A stretch of 64,000 nt of DNA from Rhynchopus euleeides (GCA_963210315.1 OY723242.1:1860001-1924000), one strand, 5' to 3'; positions 9,929 to 20,038 are shown, numbered from the stretch's first letter. The notes: generated from the sequence alone by a model not told the origin. Translations and numbers: made by a program.

Positions 9929-10396
9929 CGTGCTTGCTGCTGTGAAGTCCTCACAGCATGCCCTGCAACATGCTGACGTGACATTCCACAACGACGAGGA
10001 GGTGGTGCTCGCAGCCACACACACGGACGGGCGTGCTCTTTATTACGCCGACCCTTCATTCTTCAGCAACCGAGACTTCATGCTTGCAGCCGTACGCAAG
10101 TGCGGGTGCGCTCTTCGCTACGCCAGTGCTTCACTGTGCCGTGACAAGGAGCTTCAACTGGCGGCCGTGTTGCAGGACGGGAGGGCGCTGAACTACGCTG
10201 ACCCTTCACTGCGAAGCGACAGGTCGGTTGTGCTTCAAGCGGCTCGTGCACACGGCTATGCTCTGGAGGTCGCCGATCCTGTGTTCTGTGGTGACGAGGA
10301 GGTGGTCCTCGCAGCCGTGACGAGTTGCGGCAGTGCGCTGCGCTTCGCCGACCACACACTGTGGAACAAGCGTGAGGTGGTGCTGGCAGCTGTGCG
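9929..10396 (+). repeat. 468-bp direct repeat, left copy
   Basis: Identical to 11228-11695 over 468 bp except one base (A at 10388, G at 11687). It is coding sequence of the DUF4116 solenoid. The two copies flank the 831-bp insertion exactly, so the duplication was made by, or together with, the insertion. Confidence 0.95.
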
Positions 10397-11227
10397 GGGG
10401 TGATGGGTCGTCAGGGGAGCGGACCTGGCGACTACGGCTGGCACCTCCACGTGGTGAACCCTGGGGGCCTTTGCGAACAGACCGTTGAGGTAAGCTACGC
10501 TGCACGCTTTGGCTTAAGGTAGCGCATTGCGTGTAGGCTGGATGTATCCCTCTGGAGACCCGGTGTTTCGCTTAGGCCGCTAAGACCAGTCAGGCTGCAC
10601 GCGGCGCTCATGAAGCGCGCCGCGTGGCCAGAAGAAACTGTGGGCGGCAACCGTGTTACGTGTTTTTCACCGGGGCGCGTGGGACAAGTTTACCGCACAC
10701 GCGCACGTGGGACAAGTTTAACGCACACGTGGATCCCCCGGCTTTGCCTTCCTTCGCCTTCCTACTTTTAGTTCTTTTTCACCACGATCTTTTGCCCGTC
10801 ACCTGTTGTTCGACCAGTCGAGCCGCGACCAGGAACGCCTCTGGAATACCCTGTGGTGGTGAGTGTCCGTTCGTCCTGTTTAGACCAGCCGTTGTTCCCG
10901 TCTTCTCCTTTTTACGCCCACTGGGTTGGAGTTGATCAGTCAATCGTTCATCCGACCGCAGCATTATGCGACCGGCGCGGTGTTAACAAACGAGTGCATT
11001 AATCGTATTTTGTTGCACATTGCTTCCTTCCTTTCTACCTTTTAGCCTTTTCCCGCCAGCCCACAGAGATAGGAGCACGCTCTCCCTTTTATTGCTGTTC
11101 TTGCTGTTTGCTTTTAGCTGGGTCCGCCCCGGCGAAGACCGGCGTCTTCTGGCCGTCTGGGGGGTCTGGCAATTGCGCCGGGCTCCCTGGATCCTCTGGA
11201 TGAGTCAGTCTCTAAACAAAATCAATG
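10397..11227 (+). mobile_element. 831-bp insertion with ribozyme-like 5' end
   Basis: Foreign block between the 468-bp repeats. It starts GGGGTGATGGG and has gcacctccacgtggtgaaccc at about 10440-10460. That segment corresponds to the P3/L3/P1' segment of the HDV-like motif in the 51.2-kb insertion, with CACC/GGTG replacing CGCC/GGCG. Possible P2 arms are ctacggctg and cagaccgttg, with an intervening gcgaa. P4 is not convincing. There is no RT or other domain, so it is non-autonomous if a retroelement. Two cgtgggacaagttta copies lie near 10679 and 10706. The 3' end (ctaaacaaaatcaatg) has only a weak A-rich tail. Confidence 0.6.
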
Positions 11228-11695
11228 CGTGCTTGCTGCTGTGAAGTCCTCACAGCATGCCCTGCAACATGCTGACGTGACATTCCACAACGACGAGGAG
11301 GTGGTGCTCGCAGCCACACACACGGACGGGCGTGCTCTTTATTACGCCGACCCTTCATTCTTCAGCAACCGAGACTTCATGCTTGCAGCCGTACGCAAGT
11401 GCGGGTGCGCTCTTCGCTACGCCAGTGCTTCACTGTGCCGTGACAAGGAGCTTCAACTGGCGGCCGTGTTGCAGGACGGGAGGGCGCTGAACTACGCTGA
11501 CCCTTCACTGCGAAGCGACAGGTCGGTTGTGCTTCAAGCGGCTCGTGCACACGGCTATGCTCTGGAGGTCGCCGATCCTGTGTTCTGTGGTGACGAGGAG
11601 GTGGTCCTCGCAGCCGTGACGAGTTGCGGCAGTGCGCTGCGCTTCGCCGACCACACACTGTGGAACAAGCGTGAGGTGGTGCTGGCGGCTGTGCG
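11228..11695 (+). repeat. 468-bp direct repeat, right copy
   Basis: Right copy of the duplication described at 9929-10396. It reads directly into the C-terminal DUF4116 repeats of gene A. Confidence 0.95.
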
Positions 11696-11873
11696 CCAGG
11701 AGGGACGTGCCCTTCGGTACGCCCCCACAGCGCTGTGCTGCGACAAGGAGGTGGTGCTGGCGGCTGTGCGTGCCGACCCAGACGCCTTCCCCCACGCGTG
11801 TGCCCCGCTGCGCCGCGACAGCGACGTCGTTGCTGCCGCCTTCCCTGACCTGCATGACCACGAGCGACAGACT

Positions 11874-12895
11874 TTGCCATGACGGAGGACTGGATGAGTC
11901 CCACTGAGATCACCTCCTGGTCCTTGGGGGTCCTGGTGCCGACCCCCAGGGGAGATGAGTTTCGTTGGGCGCATAAAGTATTCCGACCCCACCTCTCAAG
12001 CGAGAAGGGCTCTTGCGAGGGTGAAGACCAGTCACGGGTTTGGTGGCCGAGACTTGGGACTTGGGGACCGTTTCTCAGCAGTGGGTGGGGAGCTTCAGGA
12101 GAAGAATCCGACCCACCTTCCTCCCTCTCCGTCGCTACCCCCTCTGAGTATCTGCACCTCAGGCTACGCTCGAGCCCCTGCTGCAGCTTGCGACCCTGTC
12201 TCTGCGAAGCACGTCAAGCGACGCTTCAAAGGTATGCAGTGCGTGCCTTTCTGCTGCGTGTGGGGGTGAGGTGGCTTCGCCCTGACGTGCGGAAAGCCGA
12301 GGGTGCCCTTCCCTCTGTGCCACACTGTGATGCGTGGCAGTCTTCAACGCCCCACCCCCACCCGCCCCCCTCCATGCATCATCTGCTCCCACATCAGCGC
12401 CTCCACCTGACCACCCCCACCTTCAGGCCCGCAAACCCGCAAACAGAAGGGCGCGCATCCACCGACACGTGTGGGCGTGGCCCAAGTTGCTGTTTAGCGC
12501 CACAGCACACGCGATGAGGGTCACATTCCTGCTCTACAGTGCAGTGATGAGGCTTTGGGGGTGGGGGTGCAAAATGCGGACACGGAGAATGTCGGCCGTC
12601 CCATGCTTGCCTTGTGTTGCTGCGGCTCGAAATATGCGTGGCATGGCAGTGCCGGAGCTCGCCATCGAGTCTGCAGTGACGTGTGGTGGACAGCGGAGAC
12701 AGCAGTCGGAACGTGTTCAGGTTGTGCACATGCATGAGGCACACCCCTCCCCCTGTCTCCCCAAGAAGCTGACCCCCACCCACCCCAGCCCCTGCCCATC
12801 ACTCCCCTCGCTTGTGTGTGTTGTGCACACCACCCCACCCCACGCCCCACAAGGAGGGGTTGTGCTCTTGGGATTGCAGTGGTTGCACCGCCCCG
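11874..12895 (+). repeat. 1.02-kb intergenic duplication, copy 1
   Basis: Nearly identical to 15254-16276. It begins at ttgccatgacggaggact and ends at gcaccgccccgt, just where the short conserved upstream block (gtgactt...) starts. It includes C-rich tracts and the downstream region of gene A, and it lies directly before gene B. No coding evidence beyond overlapping composition-driven frames. Confidence 0.9.
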
Positions 12896-12956
12896 TGACT
12901 TTGCCACACACCGCACCACCAGCAGACACACAGACAAGACACAGGGAAGACGAAGG
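12810..12956 (+). promoter_or_regulatory. Conserved upstream block, Ubl-DUF4116 gene B
   Basis: The ~147 bp preceding the ATG are shared with genes D and E: gtgtgtgttgtgcacaccac, a cacgccccacaaggaggg segment, gtgctcttggg, ttgcagtggttgcaccgccc, then the gtgactt block. Conservation in non-coding DNA at most family members makes this the best candidate for the family promoter/5'UTR. Confidence 0.5.
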
Positions 12957-15161
12957 ATGTCAGGAGAAGGAATGGAGGTGTTCCTGAAGGACAGGCTGTG
13001 TGGGGAGCAGCATGCGGCGCACATCGGGGAGGGCGACACCCCGGTTCATCTCAAGGCAAACGCACTCGACGTGGTGCTCGGGTCCCCTCCCGACGCGCTT
13101 CCCGAGGACGTGGAGCTCTCGGTGGATGGGGTGGTGCTCGACGACAGCACCCCTCTGTCCGGTGCCGCACCTGTCTCCCACGGGTGCTCCATCGACGTCG
13201 CCCTCACGGGTGCTCGCTTCGTTGAGAGGCTGCAGAACGCCATGATTTCACGCGACGAGAGGGACCGTGAGGTTGACATCGACGCCATACCTGCCTGGGC
13301 ACGGGGTCTGCGTGATGTGGCGCTTGCGATGGTGCAGTATGACAGCAATGTGTTGGAGCACCTCGATGAGTCATTCCGCAGTGACAAACACATCGTCAGT
13401 GTGGCGGTGACAAGGTCAGCTGTACTCCAGCACGCTTCCGAAGACCTGCTTGGGGACGAGGATGTGGTGCTGCTGGCTTCCTCGAGCTACGGGGAATCCG
13501 AACTTGAGTTTGCATCACCTGCACTGCTCAGCAACAAACACTTCGTTCTCACTCTTGTGCAGCGCCAGGGTGAGACACTCAAGCGTGTCGATGCAGCACT
13601 GCAGGCCGACAGGGAGGTCGTCATGGCGGCTGTGCAAGGTGGCAACGCACTCCAGTACGCCTGTGAGTCCCTCCGCAACGACAGGCAGGTGGTCATGGCG
13701 GCACGCAAAGGCTTGAGGCACGCAAGTGCTGCACTGCGCAACGACAAGGAGCTTGTGCTCCGTGCCATCAGGTTATGCTACGGTATGGATCCTTCGGAAG
13801 CCCTGTGGGGCGACAAGGATGTGGTGCTGACGACCGTGCGGCTCCGTGCGTGGAGAGCCTTCGAGTCTGCATCGTCCGCACTGCGTCACGACACAGAGTT
13901 CCAACGCGAGGCGGTGCTGTGGAATGGTGAGGTGTTGGAGTATATCCGCAAGGCGGAGGAGCCGTGCTCAGATGTGCCGCTTCACCAAGACCGAGACCTT
14001 ATCCTTGCAGCAGTCGAGACCGACCCCGGTGCGCTCAAGCATACACACTTTTCCCTGCGGGGCGACAGGGAGGTGGTGCTCGCTGCGATGCACAGCAGTG
14101 CAACGTGGGGTCACTCCGATGCACTGCGCTGTGCACCCTCACACCTGAAGAAGGACGAGGAGGTGGTGCTGGCAGGTGTCCGGCGTAACCCAGATGTGCT
14201 CCGAAAAGCACATACCTCGCTTCGCACCAACAGACACTTCGTGCTGCAGTGTGTCAAGCTGCAGGGACGTGCCTTGGACTACGCCGACCCCTCTGTTCGT
14301 CGCGACAGGGAGGTGCAGCTTGCTGCGGTGGCACAGGACCCGAAGGCCTTGCGGTACTGTGATGAGTCGATCCGCAGCAACAGAGATGTGGTCCTCACAG
14401 CCGTGAGGAAGGATGGTTTTGCTTTGAAGTATGCTTCATCCAACCTGCGCAAGGATCGTGAGGTCGTGCTTGCTGCTGTGAAGTCCTCACAGTCTGCCCT
14501 GCAACATGCTGACGTGACATTCCACAACGACGAGGAGGTGGTGCTCGCAGCCACACACACTGACGGACATGCTCTTCTATTCGCCGACCCTTCCTTCCTC
14601 AGCAACCGAGACTTCATGCTTGCAGCCGTACGCAAGTGCGGGTGCGCTCTTCGCCACGCCAGTGCTTCACTGTGCCGTGACAAGGAGCTTCAACTGGCGG
14701 CCGTGTTGCAGGACGGGAGGGCGCTGAACTACGCTGACCCTTCACTGCGAAGCGACAGGTCGGTTGTGCTTCAAGCGGCTCGTGCACACGGCGGTGCTCT
14801 GCAGTTCGCCGATCCTGTGTTCTGTGGTGACGAGGAGGTGGTCCTCGCAGCCGTGACGAGTTGCGGCAGGGCGCTGCGCTTCGCCGACCACACACTGTGG
14901 AACAAGCGTGAGGTGGTGCTGGCGGCTGTGCGCCAGGAGGGACGTGCCCTGCAGTACGCCCCCACAGCGCTGTGCTGCGACAAGGAGGTGGTGCTGGCGG
15001 CTGTGCGTGCCGACCCAGACTCCTTCATCCACGCGTGTGCCCCGCTGCGCCGCGACAGCGACGTCGTTGCTGCCGCCTTCCCTGACCTGCATGACCACGA
15101 GCGACAGAGCTGCACCACAGCAACAGAATCCGCTGCACCGACTGTCCAACCAACACCATGA
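12957..15161 (+). CDS. Ubl-DUF4116 gene B, intact (734 aa)
   Basis: The cleanest member of the family. The ubiquitin-like block spans about residues 5-85. It is followed by a variable linker (VERLQNAMISRDERDREVD), then IPAWARGLRDVALAMV starts a solenoid of about 24 units of 20-33 residues. Typical units read DREVVLAAVQxxxALQYAxxSLRN, the DUF4116 signature (leucine-rich helical hairpins). One unit near the middle contains a longer EEPCSDVPLHQ loop conserved in all paralogues. The tail is HDHERQSCTTATESAAPTVQ. No signal peptide, membrane segment or catalytic motif is seen, so a cytoplasmic or nuclear protein-binding scaffold is the most neutral reading. It is the reference against which genes A, D and E can be seen to be interrupted. 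Confidence 0.9.
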   Translation: MSGEGMEVFLKDRLCGEQHAAHIGEGDTPVHLKANALDVVLGSPPDALPEDVELSVDGVVLDDSTPLSGAAPVSHGCSIDVALTGARFVERLQNAMISRDERDREVDIDAIPAWARGLRDVALAMVQYDSNVLEHLDESFRSDKHIVSVAVTRSAVLQHASEDLLGDEDVVLLASSSYGESELEFASPALLSNKHFVLTLVQRQGETLKRVDAALQADREVVMAAVQGGNALQYACESLRNDRQVVMAARKGLRHASAALRNDKELVLRAIRLCYGMDPSEALWGDKDVVLTTVRLRAWRAFESASSALRHDTEFQREAVLWNGEVLEYIRKAEEPCSDVPLHQDRDLILAAVETDPGALKHTHFSLRGDREVVLAAMHSSATWGHSDALRCAPSHLKKDEEVVLAGVRRNPDVLRKAHTSLRTNRHFVLQCVKLQGRALDYADPSVRRDREVQLAAVAQDPKALRYCDESIRSNRDVVLTAVRKDGFALKYASSNLRKDREVVLAAVKSSQSALQHADVTFHNDEEVVLAATHTDGHALLFADPSFLSNRDFMLAAVRKCGCALRHASASLCRDKELQLAAVLQDGRALNYADPSLRSDRSVVLQAARAHGGALQFADPVFCGDEEVVLAAVTSCGRALRFADHTLWNKREVVLAAVRQEGRALQYAPTALCCDKEVVLAAVRADPDSFIHACAPLRRDSDVVAAAFPDLHDHERQSCTTATESAAPTVQPTP

Positions 15162-15253
15162 CAGTTCGGGAATCTGTTTCCTCTTCCTGAGCAGGTTTGG
15201 TTTTCCATTCTCATGATCCAGTCACCACTCACGACTCTGACCTGGTGCAGGGC

Positions 15254-16276
15254 TTTGCCATGACGGAGGACTTGGATGAGTCCCACTGAGATCACCTCCT
15301 GGTCCTTGGGGGTCCTGGTCCGACCCCCAGGGGAGATGAGTTTCGTTGGGCGCAAAAAGTATTCCGACCCCACCTCTCAAGCGAGAAGGGCTCTTGCAAG
15401 GGTGAAGACCAGTCACGGGTTTGGTGGCCGAGACTTGGGACTTGGGGACCGTTTCTCAGCAGTGGGTGGGGAGCTTCAGGAGAAGAATCCGACCCACCTT
15501 CCTCCCTCTCCGTCGCTACCCCCTCTGAGTATCTGCACCTCAGGCTACGCTCGAGCCCCTGCTGCAGCTTGCGACCCTGTCTCTGCGAAGCACGTCAAGC
15601 GACGCTTCAAAGGTATGCAGTGCGTGCCTTTCTGCTGCGTGTGGGGGTGAGGTGGCTTCGCCCTGACGTGCGGAAAGCCGAGGGTGCCCTTCCCTCTGTG
15701 CCACACTGTGATGCGTGGCAGTCTTCAACGCCCCACCCCCACCCGCCCCCCTCCATGCATCATCTGCTCCCACATCAGCGCCTCCACCTGACCACCCCCA
15801 CCTTCAGGCCCGCAAACCCGCAAACAGAAGGGCGCGCATCCACCGACACGTGTGGGCGTGGCCCAAGTTGCTGTTTAGCGCCACAGCACACGCGATGAGG
15901 GTCACATTCCTGCTCTACAGTGCAGTGATGAGGCTTTGGGGGTGGGGGTGCAAAATGCGGACACGGAGAATGTCGGCCGTCCCATGCTTGCCTTGTGTTG
16001 CTGCGGCTCGAAATATGCGTGGCATGGCAGTGCCGGAGCTCGCCATCGAGTCTGCAGTGACGTGTGGTGGACAGCGGAGACAGCAGTCGGAACGTGTTCA
16101 GGTTGTGCACATGCATGAGGCACACCCCTCCCCCTGTCTCCCCAAGAAGCTGACCCCCACCCACCCCAGCCCCTGCCCATCACTCCCCTCGCTTGTGTGT
16201 GTTGTGCACACCACCCCACCCCACGCCCCACAAGGAGGGGTTGTGCTCTTGGGATTGCAGTGGTTGCACCGCCCCG
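15254..16276 (+). repeat. 1.02-kb intergenic duplication, copy 2
   Basis: Near-identical to 11874-12895. In copy 1 the sequence continues into gene B. Here it stops at ccgccccgt and switches to unrelated DNA. With gene B this suggests a tandem duplication unit of about 3.38 kb (gene plus spacer) whose next gene copy has been lost or was never included. Confidence 0.9.
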
Positions 16277-16287
16277 TTAACATTTTT

Positions 16288-16355
16288 TTACGCGCACTTC
16301 TGCGTATAAAATGCCACTCCACCACAGCCAAACGTGCTCCGCACACCACTAGCCG
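16288..16355 (+). repeat. ~67-bp block shared with 26530-26597
   Basis: The block contains ccacagccaaacgtgctccg and caccactagcc. The first copy lies 430-500 bp upstream of the hydrolase start and includes TATAAAA at 16305-16311. The second lies downstream of the phytase-like gene and lacks the TATA string. It could be a promoter fragment or a dispersed repeat. Confidence 0.5.
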
Positions 16356-16783
16356 CCCCCTCTTCCCCCCCCCCCCCCCGTCTCTCTTAGGACAAACAAA
16401 GGTTCCCCCCCTCCCCCACGTGTGGATTTTTAATACCGTGGAACAATCAATTCTACATTCTACTCTTTACCCCCCCCCTCTCTTACCTATCGCCCCCCCC
16501 CCCCTCAACGAGTCAACCCTACTGCATGTAGCCACACACCCCACCCCACCGCAAACTTGTTTGAGCACCGTAGGTGCGTAAGGGGGAGTCGTGAGGTCGA
16601 GGAAGGACGGGCGATCTGACCTGCCGTGTTTTTTCTTTTTTACGCACACGACCTACTACAAGCAGAACTGGACGAACTGACCTCCCCCTCCCCCTATCTC
16701 CTTTGTATCCTCTGACCGAGCAAGATCCCCCCGGTGTTCTTCAGGTGTGCCCCCCTCCCCCTGCACCCCCCGCACCCCTTAGT

Positions 16784-17968
16784 ATGGCGTGCTTCGACGC
16801 CCCAGCAGTGCTGCGGTGGACGGGATACGCAGCCCTCGGCACCACAGTTCTCTACTGCCTTGACAGTGTCCGGAAAGGGCTCTGCCATGGCAAGCCGCAG
16901 GTGATGTGCCGTGACGACGACGAGCAGATGGCTGCCATCCTGGCCCCGATGAAGTCACTCAAGAGGAGGTACTTCCCCACCTTCTGGGCCCACGGTGCAT
17001 ACACACAGTTTATCGCGCTGCTGCTGTGGAAAGCCCTGCATCGGGGAAGCCTCCCCTATGAACGCCATGTTCTGAAGTGCCCCGACGGGGGGCAGGTGGC
17101 TGTGAAGGTCTTCGACCCACCGGGCCACCTTCCGGACGACACGCCGATTGTGCTCATCCTGCACACCATCTGCGGCACCGTGGAGGACGAGGCAGAGTTT
17201 GCGAAATACGCCTTCTCACGTGGGTTCCGCCCTATCTTCCTCTGCAGGCGCGGGCATTTCGAGGGCCTCACGAGCCCCAACTTCAACATCATGGGGAACA
17301 CGGATGATACGCATATGATGGTGGAGTTTGTGAAGAAGATGTTTCCCAACGCCTTCATGGGTGCGGTCGGGCTCAGTGCGGGGTCCGGTCAGATCGTGTC
17401 CTACATCGGTCAGCAGAGGAGGTATCACGGCGAGGGCGAGCCGCTGTCGATCGAGGCGGCTGTTTCGCTGTGCCCGGCATACTCTATCGACACAGCGTTT
17501 GACCACTTCCACGCCACAAGCCCTCTGCTGGCGCAGTATATTCTGCAGGGGCTGAAGGACTTCTTCCTGAACAGCAACCAGCAGCTCCTGGGCGACATGC
17601 CGGGATACCACAGGGCTGTGAAGAGCGCCAGCATCCCCGAGTTTATCTCGCACTCCGTGCAGATGACGGGGCACGACACGTTCGACGAGTTCATTGACAA
17701 ATCCAACCCGATGTCGCACTACCGCGGCAACGAGGTGCCCTGCCTGATCCTGAATGCGGCAGACGACCCGCTCTGTGTCGAGCAGAACATTCCCTACGAC
17801 ATTGCATCCGACGCTGAGAACTACGCCCTTGTCATGACGCGCTGTGGGTCCCACGTCGCCTACCGTGAAGGCGTCTTCGGGCAGTCGTCTTATATGCACG
17901 AGGTTGCACTTGATTTCCTTGAGAGTGCCAGGGATGTTCTCCGTGCAAAGGCGGAGGAGGGGGAGTAA
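16784..17968 (+). CDS. Alpha/beta hydrolase, YheT/ABHD1-3 (EMB8-like) type
   Basis: A 394-residue predicted serine hydrolase. It has an N-terminal hydrophobic anchor (about 9-27, containing YAALGTTVLYCLDS), then a core with VLILHTICGT at the oxyanion region. The nucleophile elbow is GLSAG with Ser at about 198. The acid lies in NAADDPLC (about 327-328), and CGSHVAY carries the His at about 357. The order and spacing fit the YheT/ABHD1-3 family, membrane-associated lipases or acyl hydrolases; the substrate is not predictable. The start is the ATG after an acceptor-like CCCCTTAG. The same frame is open back to 16703 but that part is proline-rich and probably untranslated. No introns are seen in the coding part. 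Confidence 0.9.
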   Translation: MACFDAPAVLRWTGYAALGTTVLYCLDSVRKGLCHGKPQVMCRDDDEQMAAILAPMKSLKRRYFPTFWAHGAYTQFIALLLWKALHRGSLPYERHVLKCPDGGQVAVKVFDPPGHLPDDTPIVLILHTICGTVEDEAEFAKYAFSRGFRPIFLCRRGHFEGLTSPNFNIMGNTDDTHMMVEFVKKMFPNAFMGAVGLSAGSGQIVSYIGQQRRYHGEGEPLSIEAAVSLCPAYSIDTAFDHFHATSPLLAQYILQGLKDFFLNSNQQLLGDMPGYHRAVKSASIPEFISHSVQMTGHDTFDEFIDKSNPMSHYRGNEVPCLILNAADDPLCVEQNIPYDIASDAENYALVMTRCGSHVAYREGVFGQSSYMHEVALDFLESARDVLRAKAEEGE

Positions 17969-18427
17969 TGGCTGGGAACCCAGTTGCCTGAAGCAAGCAT
18001 GCCGTGTTTTCGGAGGAGGTTGGGCCTGTCTTTCGCTGCTGGTCGCTTGGCGCCGATTTTAAAGCCAAACAAAAAAAACTCAGTATGGGGGCTCGCTGTG
18101 TGTGAGGCTCCTTGTGTGCCGTGTTCCCTAAGGTTCTTTTTCCTTGTGCTGCTGGGCTAAAGCGTGGTCAACGCAGTCGTGTGCCTCGTCGTGTACCTCC
18201 ATTGGTCTGGCGCGATCACCGCCCCGAGGGATGGAATAACAAGGCACGAGAGGCAGACAAGCACCAAGAAATGCGTCTCGCTGCGGCTCCACTAGCGTCC
18301 AACCCGCTGATGCAAAGTGGGGAAGTGGGCGATGTGGGCCCAGGGGTAGGATGCAAGTCTTAACAAAGAACCATTTGAGAAACAGCCGGGGGGCTGGCCC
18401 CTTGCGGGAAGAAAATCATAATCAAAA

Positions 18428-18640
18428 CAAAATTACGAGTTACGAGCGACGAAGCGTAGCGAAGTTGCGAAGTAACGAAAAGGAAATCGTACGACTGAAG
18501 CTCTTGGATTAGCACCTTCATCCCACTTCACAGGGCCTCAACACAGCTTGAGACAGCAAGTGCGGACTCACTAATAAGTATTCCGGAACTGTTCTCCCAC
18601 AGCTGGGCAAGGTGTCTACAGCAAAGCGAAAGGAGTACGA
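18428..18640 (+). repeat. ~210-bp dispersed repeat, copy 1
   Basis: Begins ttacgagcgacgaagcgtag and ends ggagtacgattt. It matches 60793-60996 along its length with small indels, and matches the reverse complement of about 53680-53868. There is no coding capacity. It is a SINE- or MITE-sized family, and no target duplication could be recognised. Confidence 0.8.
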
Positions 18641-19858
18641 TTTCCCAGCTGCCGTCTGCGGCGCTCGCGTCAAACAAACACTTGATACGTGATGTCATGG
18701 CGCGCTAGCGCCCGCCCCTACTCCTTGTTCTTTGGGACATTCTCGACTTTCCTCTGACACCCGTTGCTGTGCCGCCTGCCGGCATATGCAATGCGCTTGT
18801 CTTGCAATCTGTCAAAAAGAAGAAACAACACTGCGTTGCTCCTGCCTATCGACAGCCGAAAATTGCATCAAAAAAACAGGGTGCTCGGTGCGTTCTGCAC
18901 TACACTGCTGTACCAAAGGGTTGATGTGTCTGTGCTGTGTGTTGGTGGATAGCGTATCATTCTCGTGCGTCGTCTCTCGTAGATGCTCCGTACGATGCGG
19001 GTTCGCTAATCCAACACAGCAAACGTGTGTTGGAAAAAATGTGTGATGGCGGTGCCAACCACAACACACCCCCTCCAGGCTGAATCACTACCCACCCCCA
19101 CCCCCCTCCCTCCCGCATCGCATGCCCTGGAGAGTTCTCCAACACCACGCGACACGGTTTCACCACACTTCTGCGAACCTCCCCGTATACTCTGTATTTG
19201 CATTTGCGATGAGAAACATACCTGTTCCCATCACGAAACCCTAGTGTTGATATTGGATGGGATGTGGATTGAGCATAACAAAGCAATTGACCTCTGTGAA
19301 CCTCCCCATATAATATCTCTTCAGCGGAGAGCAGGGGCGCATCAGAGCCGGGCTGGCGAGTCCTCAACAAAGTCAGTGGGGGTCCTCGCTCTAAAGTGCA
19401 GAAAAATGAGGAAAGTGAGCCGCCTCACAATATAGGCTGCAGCCCTCACACTTTGGCACAGAGCGAAGGCTTCCCACTCGGTGGGTAGATCAAGTCCGCT
19501 TGGAGTTTTGCGGCACCAAAGCACAGAACGGGTGTGTGTGTGTGTGTGAGGGGGGGGGATTGTGGTAGTTGCGGGAAACCTAAACACCGAGAGAGAAGCA
19601 CATGAAATCAAGAATGAAAATTGTGTGGCGTTGCCCCCCTCCCTTCTCCCCACCCCACCCCACCCCACACAACCATCCCCATCCATTCCCTGGAGCGCAA
19701 CGCTTCTGCACGACACTTCCCCCCCACCCCCCCCGCCATCATCGGAGCGTTGACCGTTGACAACAGTTGACGACGGTGTATGGTGGTGGTGTTGATGAGG
19801 GATTGGGTTCTTTTAAACCTTGAGAGGGGTCTTCTATATATAACAAAGCAATTGACAC

Positions 19859-20038
19859 GGTTTGACAGAATTTTTTTTACCACCAACAGGGGAACCTGTC
19901 AGTGGCAAAAAGATAGCAGGCAGCGCTTGGGCAACAAATTCAACCTCCTCATCAGGCTGCGGAGTTGCTTTTGTCGGATTCCCGGATTTGGCGCACAAAC
20001 AACAGCCTTATCTTTTTCTGTCAGAATTCTGTCAAACC
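19859..20038. mobile_element. Small TIR element (180 bp)
   Basis: A perfect 14-bp inverted repeat (ggtttgacagaatt / aattctgtcaaacc) bounds a 180-bp segment at 19859-19872 and 20025-20038. The size and ends suggest a MITE-like insertion. No target duplication is clear. Confidence 0.45.

Larger units (their letters stand above)
8712..11882 (+). pseudogene. Ubl-DUF4116 gene A, split by an 831-bp insertion
   Basis: Starts MPGEGMEVFLKDRLCGEQ, where the others have MSGEG. Residues 5-83 resemble ubiquitin: MEVFLK matches MQIFVK, PPDALPEDVELSVDGVVLDD matches the IPPDQQRLIFAGKQLEDG region, then GCSIDVAL. A variable linker follows, then DUF4116 repeats of ~25 residues (core DREVVLAAV...ALxxAxxxLR). 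The frame ends at a TGA (10401-10403) just inside an 831-bp insertion. A 468-bp duplicated stretch then leads into the remaining C-terminal repeats (11228-11882). Unless the insertion is spliced out, the product is a ~563-residue truncated solenoid. The function of the family is unknown; the fold suggests a binding scaffold. Confidence 0.85.
15162..16783. other. Duplicated intergenic DNA and hydrolase 5' flank
   Basis: Mostly copy 2 of the 1.02-kb duplication (15254-16276). After the junction the sequence changes to a block at 16288-16355, including gcgtataaaatgcc, that recurs near 26530-26597. Long C-runs follow, and an acceptor-like cccccttag lies just before the hydrolase ATG. Confidence 0.6.

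Noticed and set aside
10397-10500. Confident HDV-like ribozyme at the start of the 831-bp insertion
   Set aside because: P3/L3/P1' match the 51.2-kb motif, but P2 needs a mismatch and a bulge and P4 is not convincing, so I report only a relationship.
11229-11882. Independent short DUF4116 gene after the 831-bp insertion
   Set aside because: It starts without an ATG context or upstream block and continues exactly from the duplicated segment, so it is the 3' part of gene A.
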